Notes: generated from the sequence alone by a model not told the origin. A stretch of 64,000 nucleotides of DNA from Microbacterium sp. SZ1 (GCF_002362255.1 NZ_LPVV01000003.1:1-64000), one strand, 5' to 3'; positions 50,699-59,270 are shown, counted from the first letter of the stretch. Program-made: numbers and translations.

Positions 50699-51880
50699 AT
50701 GACCATCAACATTAAGGCCCGCGCAGAACTCGCCGCAGCTCGCGCGATCAGCGAGAAGGCGATCGCCGAAGGCCGCGAACTGACGCAAGCGGAGGTCGAT
50801 GCGGCATCCGCCCATCTGCAGGAGTTCGAGCGGCTCAAGTCCGAGCCCGCCCGCGGCTTCAACAGCGGCCCCGGAGTGAAGGCTGCTCTCGACGCCCTCG
50901 GCGTCACCGGCGCCGGTAACCACGTCCCGACCAAGGGCTACGCCGGAAGCGGCGACGGTGTGACAGGCGGCGGGTTCGTCGCTCAGGCGAAGTCGCGCTG
51001 GGCGGCTGAAGTCGCAGACCGACTCGTGAAGTCGATGCCCGGCCCGGGCGGCTCGAAGGCACTCATCAGCGGATCGATTGACGTGCCGAGCATCATCGGT
51101 CAGCCCGTCGAGACCGTCACCCGACCGCGAACGATCCTGGACCTCATCCAGACTCCGTCGTCGCCCGCGAACGGAAACGGCAACACCTTCCAGTACCTCC
51201 GCCAGACGGCACGGACCAACAACGCCGCCGCCGTCCCCGACAACACCGAGAAGCCGACGTCGGTTCTGACCTTCGGTGACGTCGAGTCGAAGTTCAGCGT
51301 CTACGCGCACCTGTCCGAAGCGATGCCCCTGCGATACCTGACCGACTTCCGCGGCCTCACGGAGATCCTTCAGGAGCAGCTCGCGGCCGGCCTGCTCGAG
51401 GCGATCGAGAACGACATCATCGACGGAGACGGCACGGGCGACGCGTTCACCGGCATCCTGAACACCTCGGGCGTCCAGGCGCAGGCGTGGTCGACGGACA
51501 TTCTGTCGACGATGCGGGCGGCGAAGTACAAGCTGGTGAACTCGTTCCTGCAGCCCACCGCGTGGGTTCTGCACCCGAACGACCTCGAGAAGATCGAGGC
51601 GCTGAAGGACACCACGGGCCGCTTCCTGTTCGACGGAGTCGAGGGCATCGAAGCACACCTCGGCTACCCGGTCGTGCTGAACAACGGCATGACCCCCGGC
51701 GTCGGACTCCTCGGCGACTTCTCCACCGTCGAACTCCTCGTCCGCGAGGACGACCACGTCGACATCGACACAGGCGGGGAGCTGTTCACCAAGAACCAAT
51801 TCCGAGCCCGCGTCGAAGGACGCTACGGCCTCAAGGTCGGACGACCCCTCGGGTTCGTCCAGGCAGACCTCACGGCCTGA
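50699..51880 (+). CDS. HK97-family phage major capsid protein
   Basis: A 393-aa HK97-fold shell protein. The first ~60 residues (AELAAARAISEKAIAEGREL) are helical like a delta/scaffolding domain. Later come VPSIIGQPVETVTRPRTILD, VESKFSVYAHLSEAMPLRYL (E-loop/P-domain strand), IIDGDGTGDAFTGILNTSG and the C-terminal FRARVEGRYGLKVGRPLGFV. These are the order and motifs of actinophage HK97 capsids. No prohead protease or portal gene accompanies it. It is the last gene of the operon before a strong terminator. Confidence 0.9.
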   Translation: MTINIKARAELAAARAISEKAIAEGRELTQAEVDAASAHLQEFERLKSEPARGFNSGPGVKAALDALGVTGAGNHVPTKGYAGSGDGVTGGGFVAQAKSRWAAEVADRLVKSMPGPGGSKALISGSIDVPSIIGQPVETVTRPRTILDLIQTPSSPANGNGNTFQYLRQTARTNNAAAVPDNTEKPTSVLTFGDVESKFSVYAHLSEAMPLRYLTDFRGLTEILQEQLAAGLLEAIENDIIDGDGTGDAFTGILNTSGVQAQAWSTDILSTMRAAKYKLVNSFLQPTAWVLHPNDLEKIEALKDTTGRFLFDGVEGIEAHLGYPVVLNNGMTPGVGLLGDFSTVELLVREDDHVDIDTGGELFTKNQFRARVEGRYGLKVGRPLGFVQADLTA

Positions 51881-51933
51881 CTCAATACTCCCGTGCCTAA
51901 CACCAAGTCGCGTCTGTTCCGGGCACGGGATCT

Positions 51934-52000
51934 GCGGACCGTTCTCCTTTCCGGTCCGCGAAGCGGGGAGCCGAACCCGTCGAGTGTTCGGCTCCCCGCT
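51934..52000 (+). terminator. Double hairpin terminator after the element-1 capsid gene
   Basis: An 8-bp stem (GCGGACCG / CGGTCCGC, 51934-51959) is followed by a perfect 15-bp stem (AGCGGGGAGCCGAAC and its complement, 51962-52000). It closes the operon. Confidence 0.85.
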
Positions 52001-52009
52001 CACTGCGAG

Positions 52010-52234
52010 CTATCCCCGGGAGTCTCGAGGATCAGGGCGGCCGATCGTATCCTTTTGCCGGATCCTCCCGTCCTCACCCAACACGACCAGCTCTCCGCCA
52101 CCATTGGAGAGAAGCCAATCCCGAGCCGCGTCGATCGCCTCCGACTGAAGCAGATACGACGCACTCGTCTGGTCACCTACCTTGAACACCCACAGACCAG
52201 CCACCGGAACCACAAACACCTGCTGCGCTGCCAT
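52010..52234 (-). CDS. DUF2188 family protein
   Basis: 74 aa from the ATG at 52234 with AAAGGAG upstream. Typical DUF2188: VFVVPVAGLWVFKVG, QSEAIDAARDWLLSNGG and ELVVLGEDGRIRQKD. Small beta-alpha domain of unknown function, frequent on plasmids and prophages. It converges on the capsid terminator. Confidence 0.8.
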   Translation of the reverse strand: MAAQQVFVVPVAGLWVFKVGDQTSASYLLQSEAIDAARDWLLSNGGGELVVLGEDGRIRQKDTIGRPDPRDSRG

Positions 52235-52379
52235 AGCGACTCCTTTCCACCCCGCACCATACCGACTGCAACGCCTGTATGGGGAAGGGGCGTAGCAATC
52301 CCTGACGCACACACATCACAACCACTTCTCCGGCAGTGTTTTCCCCCATCGTTCGAGTTCTCAGAGAAATGGCGTCAGC

Positions 52380-52811
52380 ATGGATGACGAGAAGCTGCAG
52401 GCGAAGCGTGAGCGCGATCGGCGTGCTTCCCAGGCGTACAGGGCTCGCAAGCGTGAGGCGCGCAGGGAATCGGCGCGTGTGGCCGCTGACGGGGCACCGG
52501 GCGAGATGCGTCAGTCCGTGGATGCGGCCCTCTCGGCGATGAAGTGGCTCGTCGACAGTGACGCGGCGACGGTCGCGCAGGCTCGAGCGACGGCGACGCT
52601 GATTGACGCGGCCATGGCTCAGGGGGACCACTCGGTCGCGCTCCGCGGTCACGGCCAGCTCACGCGTCTTCTTGACGCGCTGGGCGGCACACCGCGTGTG
52701 CGGATGCAACTCGAGCTGAGAAGCAGGAAGATCGACATCACAGAGTGCGACGCGGCACCCTCCAGGGCGGGTAACGTCTCTCGGTTCGTGCGACCAGCGA
52801 AGCGTCGCTGA
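52380..52811 (+). CDS. Possible small-terminase-like DNA-binding protein
   Basis: 143 aa. A very basic N-terminus (KRERDRRASQAYRARKREAR) is followed by a helical core (SVDAALSAMKWLVDSDAATV, then HGQLTRLLDALGGTPRVRMQ) that resembles the oligomerisation part of actinophage small terminase subunits. The order capsid-then-TerS, without a large subunit, would fit packaging redirection. Similarity is by eye only; a generic DNA-binding protein is the alternative. Confidence 0.4.
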   Translation: MDDEKLQAKRERDRRASQAYRARKREARRESARVAADGAPGEMRQSVDAALSAMKWLVDSDAATVAQARATATLIDAAMAQGDHSVALRGHGQLTRLLDALGGTPRVRMQLELRSRKIDITECDAAPSRAGNVSRFVRPAKRR

Positions 52812-52817
52812 CTGCTC

Positions 52818-53345
52818 TCAGGAGTCGACGCTGACGGCGCTCTCGTCGGGGTCGACGATTCCGCGGATCTCGCGAAGGATCGCGTGAACGGCGAGCTGAG
52901 CTTCGAGAGCATCTTTCTTGTACTCAGGCATCTCCGGATCGTTGTACGCGGCACGCAATTTCTCCTCGTCGCCGGCGCGCTCATTCCAGAGCTTCGGGAG
53001 CCGCTCCTCGCCGAGCTGCCCGATCAATGTGAGCGCTTCAGCACCCATCCGCTTCGATTCTTGCTTGTCCGCGGATCCGCCTCGATTGAGGTTCACTAGC
53101 AGCTTCGCGAGAGTCTCCAGTTCGTGAAGCAGGTACGCATGACGTAGCGACTCCCGCCGGTCGTCTGCCGCCGCACGGGCTGCTTCGACGCGATCCTCCG
53201 CGGCGAGTCGTGCCGCCTCGGCACGATCTTCGATCGCGATCTCTCGCGCGTTTCTCCTGTCCTTCGCAGAGACGATGAGAGCGACGATCGATGCTCCGAT
53301 TGCGGCTAGGACGGCGAGGATCTGGATCAGGTCTCCGAGAGTCAT
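52818..53345 (-). CDS. Membrane-anchored coiled-coil protein
   Basis: 175 aa with an N-terminal TM (LIQILAVLAAIGASIVALIV). A long charged heptad region follows (AREIAIEDRAEAARLAAEDR with repeated EAARAAADDR), then a soluble domain. Single gene on the minus strand and likely element cargo. The topology is common among phage-exclusion proteins, but no specific family is recognised. Confidence 0.6.
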   Translation of the reverse strand: MTLGDLIQILAVLAAIGASIVALIVSAKDRRNAREIAIEDRAEAARLAAEDRVEAARAAADDRRESLRHAYLLHELETLAKLLVNLNRGGSADKQESKRMGAEALTLIGQLGEERLPKLWNERAGDEEKLRAAYNDPEMPEYKKDALEAQLAVHAILREIRGIVDPDESAVSVDS

Positions 53346-53428
53346 GCGATAAGTGTGTCAGTGAGGCGAGCGCACACGGAGCGGTGCGTCACCGGCAAGT
53401 CGCATCGTCCAGGCGATAGATTTCGAAC

Positions 53429-53971
53429 GTGGTGGACATTCCAACCGTCGCGACCAGCCTCGCGGCCAGCCTGGTCGCTTCGTACGTCGGCGTGCGTTAC
53501 TTCACCGGACCGAAGATCCGAGCTGAGCGTTCGACGCTCGCGCGACAGAAGCTCCGCGACCTCGTCTCGCCGTTGCGCCGTGATGTCCGAGAGTTCCGCG
53601 CGGGGATGCGAGATGATCTGCGACGGGACGGCACAGCCACACCAGCGGACGGCATCCTCGCTCAGCAGATCCTCCATGTTGCCCACGACCTCTCAGCGCT
53701 CGCGCGGTACCGCGTCGGACGACGTATGAATCGGATCTTCAGTTCGGGATGGATGCGAGTCGCAAGGTTGCGCGACTCGTCGGTTCCCAGCGCCGACGCT
53801 GTCTCCGCCTCCTATTCGGCGGCACTGCAACTGCTGGACAACCGGCGGAGCGGTGAGGGCGCGCGAAGCTACGTCGACGGGCTACTGCACCGTGCACTCC
53901 AGAAGGGCGCCAACCCTCGGCTTCTCCAGCGTCTTGAACGAGAACTCTTCCTGCTGGAACGAGCTCGCTGA
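53429..53971 (+). CDS. Membrane-anchored element-1 protein of unknown function
   Basis: 180 aa from a GTG at 53429. One short N-terminal hydrophobic segment (VATSLAASLVASYVGVRYF), then a basic, helical cytoplasmic part. A -10-like TAGATT ends 6 nt before the GTG, suggesting a leaderless transcript. Divergent from the coiled-coil membrane gene. Confidence 0.55.
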   Translation: MVDIPTVATSLAASLVASYVGVRYFTGPKIRAERSTLARQKLRDLVSPLRRDVREFRAGMRDDLRRDGTATPADGILAQQILHVAHDLSALARYRVGRRMNRIFSSGWMRVARLRDSSVPSADAVSASYSAALQLLDNRRSGEGARSYVDGLLHRALQKGANPRLLQRLERELFLLERAR

Positions 53972-54048
53972 CTCTGTCGGTTGTCGTCGGTCGGAGGTAG
54001 CCTGTTCCTCTCGCCGGCCGGGGTTCGAGTCATCCCGTGGAGTCTCAG

Positions 54049-54285
54049 ATGCCTGCTCGCGAATATCGCGACCTCGACGCCCGAGCATGGGCCTACCTCG
54101 AGAACGTGGACACCAGCGCAGAGCTCGCCGCGCTGCGAGCCGGAACCGATCCCCGATGGGAGCGCCCGCGTCTGAACGGCGTCGACATCACGGATCGCCC
54201 CGACCTCTGGACGCCCTACCAGCGCGCGCGTCGGACATCGTACGAAGCCAGGGTCGCGCAGTACCGCGAACGGGGTCTGTTCTAG
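54049..54285 (+). CDS. 78-aa element-1 protein
   Basis: Start at ATG 54049 with GGAG 6 nt upstream; a GTG 12 nt earlier is in frame. MPAREYRDLDARAWAYLENV, then DLWTPYQRARRTSYEARVAQ: acidic then helical. Overlaps the convergent excisionase-like gene by 4 bp. No family recognised. Confidence 0.5.
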   Translation: MPAREYRDLDARAWAYLENVDTSAELAALRAGTDPRWERPRLNGVDITDRPDLWTPYQRARRTSYEARVAQYRERGLF

Positions 54286-54515
54286 CGGCCAGCGCCGCGC
54301 GCGCGCATCACGCGGAGGCGTTGCTGATGAATCGGCCACGCCGTCAGGCGCTCTCGATACCAACTCAGCAATACGTCCTCATGGACGACGCGGCGACCGT
54401 CGCGGAGAGGCATCGGCATCCCGTCGCGCCGGTATCGCTTGATTGTGCTCTCTGAGCGTTCGATCCTGCGCGCCGCCTGGCGATAGTCGAGCCACATCGG
54501 TTCCGCAAATGGCAT
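54282..54515 (-). CDS. xis: Excisionase-like HTH protein
   Basis: 77 aa with a MerR/HTH_17-type fold: LDYRQAARRIERSESTIKRY followed by RRDGMPMPLRDGRRVVHEDV. This is the pattern of excisionases and recombination directionality factors. In an element run by a serine recombinase it is the best candidate for the factor that permits excision. It could also be a transcription regulator. Confidence 0.65.
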   Translation of the reverse strand: MPFAEPMWLDYRQAARRIERSESTIKRYRRDGMPMPLRDGRRVVHEDVLLSWYRERLTAWPIHQQRLRVMRARGAGR

Positions 54516-54558
54516 ATGACATCCTCCGGGGGCGATCGTCGCGCGAAAGCGAGGGAGA

Positions 54559-55506
54559 CTACGAAGTTGGCCGCGCCTGCTTCACGAGGGCATCGATGAG
54601 CGCGGTCATCGTGGGGTTGACCGCCTCATCCGACTTACCGGAAAACTCCGGAGGTGAGCTCATCACTCGCTTGCCGAACGCTTCATATATCTCGTCGGCG
54701 ACCTTACCGCCCTGAATCGGTTGTATGAACGCAGGGAACGCCTGGAGTTGCACTGCGATCGCGTCTGCCCATGCCGCTGCGCGCCTGTGGTTTCCGGATT
54801 GGCGGCCCAGATATGCGGCGAGCGCCGCGAGCGCGGTCAGCACGGATGCTCGGTACACGACCTCCTGCCAAGAAGTGTTTGCTTCGGTAGCGAGGATGAA
54901 CGGGAGAACAGCCAGAACGCCTCCGAGCATGGCGACAGTGCCGAGGAGAGCAATCGTCCACGACCGGAAGATCTGCGCGGATCGCCGCTCACCGTTCGCG
55001 TACTTGGTAAACGCCTCCTCGAGTCGCATCGCGCCAGCGTCTCCTGCAGCCGACTTGAGCGCCGACGCCGCTTCCGCGGCCTCATATGCGGAGCGGCGCG
55101 CATCGGCCAAGGCAGCGTATGTCAATTCAGTCTGCCGCCACTCAGCGGTTACCTCATCTATGAATAGGCTGAAGCTGTCGAGCTTGGTCAGTTCAGGTCT
55201 GATCTCCGGAGGGCCGGAGTGCCATGCGGCACGAACGAACGGACGCAGATCGGCAATTCCTCGCGCGATCTCGTTGAGAGCGTTGGCTCCAGTCGAGAGC
55301 GCCTCGATGGCATCCGGAGTGGATTCAAAATTCTGGATATCGACCTCAGCTCGGCGGTGCACCTCGCGCAGGCGGGAATCGATCTCCTCGATCCCTGTCC
55401 GACGCAGCAGCATGTCGGACAGGCGAGAGAGTCCATCGGACAGCGTGACTCCCAGTCCGCTCCGAATTGCTGCAAAATCCACTCCGGCCAGCTCACTCCA
55501 GTCCAT
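54559..55506 (-). CDS. Two-TM membrane protein with long helical N-terminus
   Basis: 315 aa. Residues 1-190 are helical and charged; two TMs lie at about 183-205 (IALLGTVAMLGGVLAVLPFI) and 217-235 (SVLTALAALAAYLG). The C-terminal ~75 residues are cytoplasmic. The G+C content and codon use are lower than in the host genes. It lies next to the right attachment site, a usual place for cargo. A defence or exclusion role is possible but not shown. Confidence 0.6.
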   Translation of the reverse strand: MDWSELAGVDFAAIRSGLGVTLSDGLSRLSDMLLRRTGIEEIDSRLREVHRRAEVDIQNFESTPDAIEALSTGANALNEIARGIADLRPFVRAAWHSGPPEIRPELTKLDSFSLFIDEVTAEWRQTELTYAALADARRSAYEAAEAASALKSAAGDAGAMRLEEAFTKYANGERRSAQIFRSWTIALLGTVAMLGGVLAVLPFILATEANTSWQEVVYRASVLTALAALAAYLGRQSGNHRRAAAWADAIAVQLQAFPAFIQPIQGGKVADEIYEAFGKRVMSSPPEFSGKSDEAVNPTMTALIDALVKQARPTS

Positions 55507-55584
55507 ACCAAGGAAACTACTCTGTCGGAGTGACCTCGCAGACTGCGTTCGTCAGATGAGCGTTAACAGAGGAGTGCTTAAAGA

Positions 55585-55612
55585 TCCTTGTGCGGAAGCA
55601 GCATCAGGATCT
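55585..55612. other. Right attachment junction of element 1
   Basis: Element DNA changes to tadC at AGCA (55598-55601), the same tetranucleotide as at the left end. In the rejoined element (attP) the arms TGTGC and GCACA lie symmetrically around the AG of this core. Confidence 0.75.
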
Positions 55613-56450
55613 CCTTGCGTCCGGCCTGCTCGATGAGCACGCGCTTGGCGTCCTCCCGCGCATCACCGGCCTGGGCCTGCAGAACGCCCGCGAGCGGCGC
55701 ACCGTGCTCCAGGGCCGCGATCACCTGATCGACGGCACGACTGAGTCCCGGGAGGTCCAGGCGTGACGCCAGCTCGCGCAGCGCGTCTCCGAGCGGAGAC
55801 CCTGTTCCGACTGCCACGACCACACGGCGCAGCTCGGTCGTGAGTTCCCCCGTACCCACCGTCGCCACCCGCCGCAGCGAGTCCAGCAGACCCTCCCCCG
55901 CCGACAGACAGAGCGACAGGAACTCCAGGGTCGTCGGCAGTTCGTCCGCCAGGCGCGCGCGGCGGGCGGCGACGCGGGCCGTGAGCCTCATGTCGTACCC
56001 GACGGCCGCGCCGGCGCCGAGCAGGAAGGGCAGCAGCGCCGCAGGCGGCGACATCCGCCCTGCGAGAACGAGGATGACCACGATCGCCGCGCCGAGTCCT
56101 ATTCCCGCGACCAACCACCCGAGCTGCCGGCTCCGAAAGACGCTCGGAGGCATATCGCTCCCCGCCTGCGCGAGACGACGCCGCAGTGCGTCGCTCGCGC
56201 CGAGGACGCGTTCGAGCACGATCCTCAGTCGCTCAGGCTGCGAGCGCGCGGAGGCGGGCAGCCATCGCGCGGCGGGGAGCATGGAAGGCGGCAGCGCGTT
56301 ATCCACGACCACATCCCTCACGTATGGCGCGAGGCGAGTCATCAGCGGCGTTGCCGACCATCGCGGCAGCGCGGAGAGCACCAGCAGCAGGCCCGCGGCC
56401 AGAGCTCCCCCACCGAGGATCGAAACGGCCGCAACCGAGACGGCGCTCAC
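55598..56450 (-). pseudogene. tadC: 5' part of tadC, interrupted by element 1
   Basis: TadC-type pilus assembly membrane protein (GSPF/T2SF domain). It starts at GTG 56450, overlapping tadB by 4 bp. The T2SF core has RRARLADELPTTLEFLSLCL and GTGSPLGDALRELASRLDLP. After EILMLLP the frame runs into element DNA and stops at 55578 (added residues HKDL). The missing last helix is at 46367-46453. The truncated protein lacks its final TM and is probably inactive. Confidence 0.9.
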
Positions 56451-57316
56451 CCGAACCACCGCTCGGGTTCGGGAAGCCGACCGACCCGGATCATGATCCG
56501 ATAGGCGATCACCGAGACCGCGGCGCCGACTGCGATCACGACCACGCCTTCGGGCGTTCCGTAGGCGGAGGCTCCCTCCGGACGCGTCACGAGCAGGCCG
56601 AGGATCACCCAGGGCGCCACTGCCCCGAGTACCGCGGCGCCCCTGATCCAGGACTGCCGAGCCTCCACTTCTCCGCGCAGCGCAGCGTCCGCGCGCACGG
56701 ATGCCGACAGGGCGCGAAGCACTGCTCCGAGCTCTGTGCCGCCGACCTGACGGGCCATCCGCAGCGTCTCGATGATGCGATCCGCGATGGGATCCGCGAG
56801 CGACGTCTTGAGTCGATCGAAGCTCGATTCGAACCGCCCCGTCGCGCGCAGATCCCGCGCGAACACCGCGAAAGCGGGTCGCATCATCCCCGGCGCGGAC
56901 TCCGCCAGACTCGCGACGGCATCGGGCAGCGACAGCCCCACACGGATGGACGCGATCAGCAGGTCGCAGACGTCGGGCCACACCTGGCGGCGCAGCTTGC
57001 GCAGTCGAAGGCGCCGAGCGCGCAGGAACATCACGGGCGTTGCACCGGCTGCGGTCCCGGCGAGCACGGCGAGAACCGGGATCGGGACGACGAGCCATAC
57101 GACGGATGCCGTCGCCGCGGCGAGCGCCGTCATCGCCACGACCAGCGTGCGCGGTGCCACGGCGGCGAACCCGGCCTCTTCCAGCACTTTCGCGAGAGGC
57201 CCTCTCCGCTCGGCGGACGTGCCCGCGTCCCCCTCCCCCTCCCGGCGCGGCCACATCCACGGCGACGAGACGAGGAGGATGCCCGCGGCCAGCAGTGCTC
57301 CGAGAAGCAGGGTCAC
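56447..57316 (-). CDS. tadB: TadB-like pilus assembly membrane protein
   Basis: 289 aa from a GTG at 57316 that overlaps the tadA stop. T2SF domain: VCDLLIASIRVGLSLPDAVA and MARQVGGTELGAVLRALSAS. TM segments lie at about 1-20, 62-95 and 238-285. With TadC it forms the inner-membrane platform of the Tad pilus. Intact, but both neighbours are broken. Confidence 0.85.
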   Translation of the reverse strand: MTLLLGALLAAGILLVSSPWMWPRREGEGDAGTSAERRGPLAKVLEEAGFAAVAPRTLVVAMTALAAATASVVWLVVPIPVLAVLAGTAAGATPVMFLRARRLRLRKLRRQVWPDVCDLLIASIRVGLSLPDAVASLAESAPGMMRPAFAVFARDLRATGRFESSFDRLKTSLADPIADRIIETLRMARQVGGTELGAVLRALSASVRADAALRGEVEARQSWIRGAAVLGAVAPWVILGLLVTRPEGASAYGTPEGVVVIAVGAAVSVIAYRIMIRVGRLPEPERWFG

Positions 57317-57639
57317 AGGGGTGCTCCCACGCGGCGGAGGTCGGCGCGTCCGGGCCGGACGATGTCGCCGTCGTCGTGCCGGTACACCGGCCTGGAGACG
57401 AGGCGTCCGTGCACGACCTCGCCGGTCGGCTCGATGACCTCCTCCACGCGTCGTCTCCCCGCGCTGTCTCGGGCGCAGTGCACGACGAGGTCGACCGCGC
57501 GGGCGAGCGCCGGAGCCACGAAGCTCCGGTCGATGTTGCGACCCGCGAGGAGCGGCAGCAGGGTCAGCTTCTCGAGCGCCTCGACCGCCGAATTCGCGTG
57601 GACCGTCGCCGCCCCGGGCACGCCCAACGTACTATTGAC
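57313..57639 (-). pseudogene. tadA: 3' fragment of tadA, cut by element 2
   Basis: C-terminal ~100 residues of the TadA/CpaF secretion ATPase: GVPGAATVHANSAVEALEKL, then LPLLAGRNIDRSFVAPALAR and VDLVVHC. The HAN-containing segment matches the conserved His box of the ATPase. Upstream of GVPG the sequence ceases to resemble TadA, so the break lies at the conserved G-x-PG. The N-terminal part must lie beyond the right end of element 2, outside the window. Confidence 0.85.
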
Positions 57640-57641
57640 AC

Positions 57642-59243
57642 ATGACGCCCCGTGCCGCCAGATTCGACCGCCGCACGGCGGTTCTCTACCTCCGACTGAG
57701 CGACGCCCGCGACGAGTCCAGCACGTCAATCGAGCGACAGCGCAACGACCTCACCGCCGAGGCCGAGCGGCGCGGGCTCTCCATCGTGGCCGAGCTCGTC
57801 GACGACGGCGTCTCGGGGCGCAAGTCGCGAGCTCGCGCGTTCGAGGCTCTCGGCATGCTCCGCGACGGCAAGGTCGACGCCCTCCTCGTGTGGAAGTTCG
57901 ATCGCTGGAGCCGACAGGGCTTGTCAGCCGTGGCCGCGCTCATCGAGGCCCTCGACGCCCGACCCGCGGCGCTCTTCATCGCCCAGCAGGACGGCCTGAA
58001 CAGCGATCAACCGGCGTGGCGCATCATCGCCTCCGTCCTCGCCGAGGTCGCCCGCATGGAGGCCGAGAACACCTCGGCGCGCGTCTCCTCGTTCATCCGG
58101 CACGCGAAAGAGGTGGGCCGGTGGCACGGTGGGCGCGCGCCCGTCGGCTATCGCTCAATACCGCACCCCAGCGGGATCGGTCGAGCCCTGGAGCCGGACC
58201 CGCTCGCGGTTGAGCTCCTCACCGACGCCGCCACGCGCATCGTCGCCGGAGAGGCGCTCTACGGGGTCACCCAGCGCCTCAACACCACCGAGCTCAGACC
58301 GCCAGCGGCGCCCGCGTGGTCGGTGCAGACGGTCCGGCGCGCGCTCATGGGTCATTCCATCGTCGGGCGCGTGTCGGCTCGCGTCCCCGGGTCTGCCCCG
58401 GAAGAGCGCAAGTTCGATGTCCTGCGCGACGACGAGGGCAACCCCCGGCAGATATGGGAGCCCGTCCTCCCCCTCGACCTCTGGCGAGCTTGCAAGAGCG
58501 TGCTTGAGGCACGCAACGCCGCCTCCCCGCTCGCCAGCCGTCAGCGGGCAACCGTCAAGAAAGCGCGACTCCTGTCTGGGCTCCTCGTGTGCGTGTACTG
58601 CGGCGGCCCTATGTACGTCGGCGTCACCGCCGAGGGTCGAGCACGCTACGTGTGCTCCAAACGGTCCCGCGCCCAGCAGTGCCGCCCCGGCATCAGTGGT
58701 CCCGCCGTCACCGCTCAGGACCTGGAGGAGTACGTCGAAGCGCAGTTCCTGGAGACCGTCGGCCACTATCCCGTGTTCGCACCCGTCGCGCGCGAGGTGC
58801 CCGCCCTGGCGCTCGCCGAGGCCAAGGATGCACTCGCGACGCTCACTGCCCGACTGGGCGATCCCGACATGGACGACGACACCGCGGAACGCGTCGAGAT
58901 TCAAGCCCGCGCGCTCCGCCGCCGAGTCCGCGACCTTTCGGCCCAAGGGCCGCCGCCCGCCGAGGTCGAGCTCGTCGCGACCGGCGAGACGTTCGGCGAG
59001 GTGTGGGCACGTGCTGACATCCCTGAGCGGCAAGAGCTACTCTCGGCGGCCATCGACCACATCACGGTCGCGACGGGCAAGCGTGGTGGAAAGCGGTTCG
59101 ACCCCGACCGGTTCGACATCGTCTGGCGCCCGTCACCGCAAGAGCTCGGACTCGCGGGCGACCCGGACCAAGGCAACTCCAGCCCCCGCGCCGTCGCGTG
59201 GCTCCGCGAGCGCGAGGCTCGTCGATCTGGCTCGTCGACCTAG
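57642..59243 (+). CDS. int: Large serine recombinase (element 2 integrase)
   Basis: 533 aa. Catalytic domain with nucleophile S20 in VLYLRLSDAR, then STSIERQRNDL, VWKFDRWSRQGLS and EVARMEAENTSARV. The Recombinase domain follows GRAPVGYRSIP (about 165). The zinc ribbon uses CVYCGG and a later CSKR...QQC. Coiled coil (DALATLTARLGD) and C-terminal tail follow. A -10-like TACTAT ends 6 nt before the ATG, suggesting a leaderless message. It starts within ~20 bp of the tadA break. Confidence 0.94.
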   Translation: MTPRAARFDRRTAVLYLRLSDARDESSTSIERQRNDLTAEAERRGLSIVAELVDDGVSGRKSRARAFEALGMLRDGKVDALLVWKFDRWSRQGLSAVAALIEALDARPAALFIAQQDGLNSDQPAWRIIASVLAEVARMEAENTSARVSSFIRHAKEVGRWHGGRAPVGYRSIPHPSGIGRALEPDPLAVELLTDAATRIVAGEALYGVTQRLNTTELRPPAAPAWSVQTVRRALMGHSIVGRVSARVPGSAPEERKFDVLRDDEGNPRQIWEPVLPLDLWRACKSVLEARNAASPLASRQRATVKKARLLSGLLVCVYCGGPMYVGVTAEGRARYVCSKRSRAQQCRPGISGPAVTAQDLEEYVEAQFLETVGHYPVFAPVAREVPALALAEAKDALATLTARLGDPDMDDDTAERVEIQARALRRRVRDLSAQGPPPAEVELVATGETFGEVWARADIPERQELLSAAIDHITVATGKRGGKRFDPDRFDIVWRPSPQELGLAGDPDQGNSSPRAVAWLREREARRSGSST

Positions 59244-59270
59244 TCGAACATACGACGGTTGCGACCGGTG

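Larger units (their letters stand above)
46454..55599. mobile_element. Integrative element 1 (serine recombinase, lone HK97-type capsid), in tadC
   Basis: About 9.1 kb between two AGCA junctions. It contains a large serine recombinase, an excisionase-like protein, an overlapping operon ending in a major capsid gene and terminator, a small-terminase-like candidate, a DUF2188 protein and three membrane or helical proteins. No portal, large terminase, protease, tail or lysis gene is present. The ORFs are intact and tightly packed, which argues against a decayed prophage. Confidence 0.85.

Noticed and set aside
53985..54050. tRNA-like T-loop sequence GGGGTTCGAGTC near 54020
   Set aside because: No acceptor, D or anticodon stems pair around it. 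It is the upstream region of a small gene.
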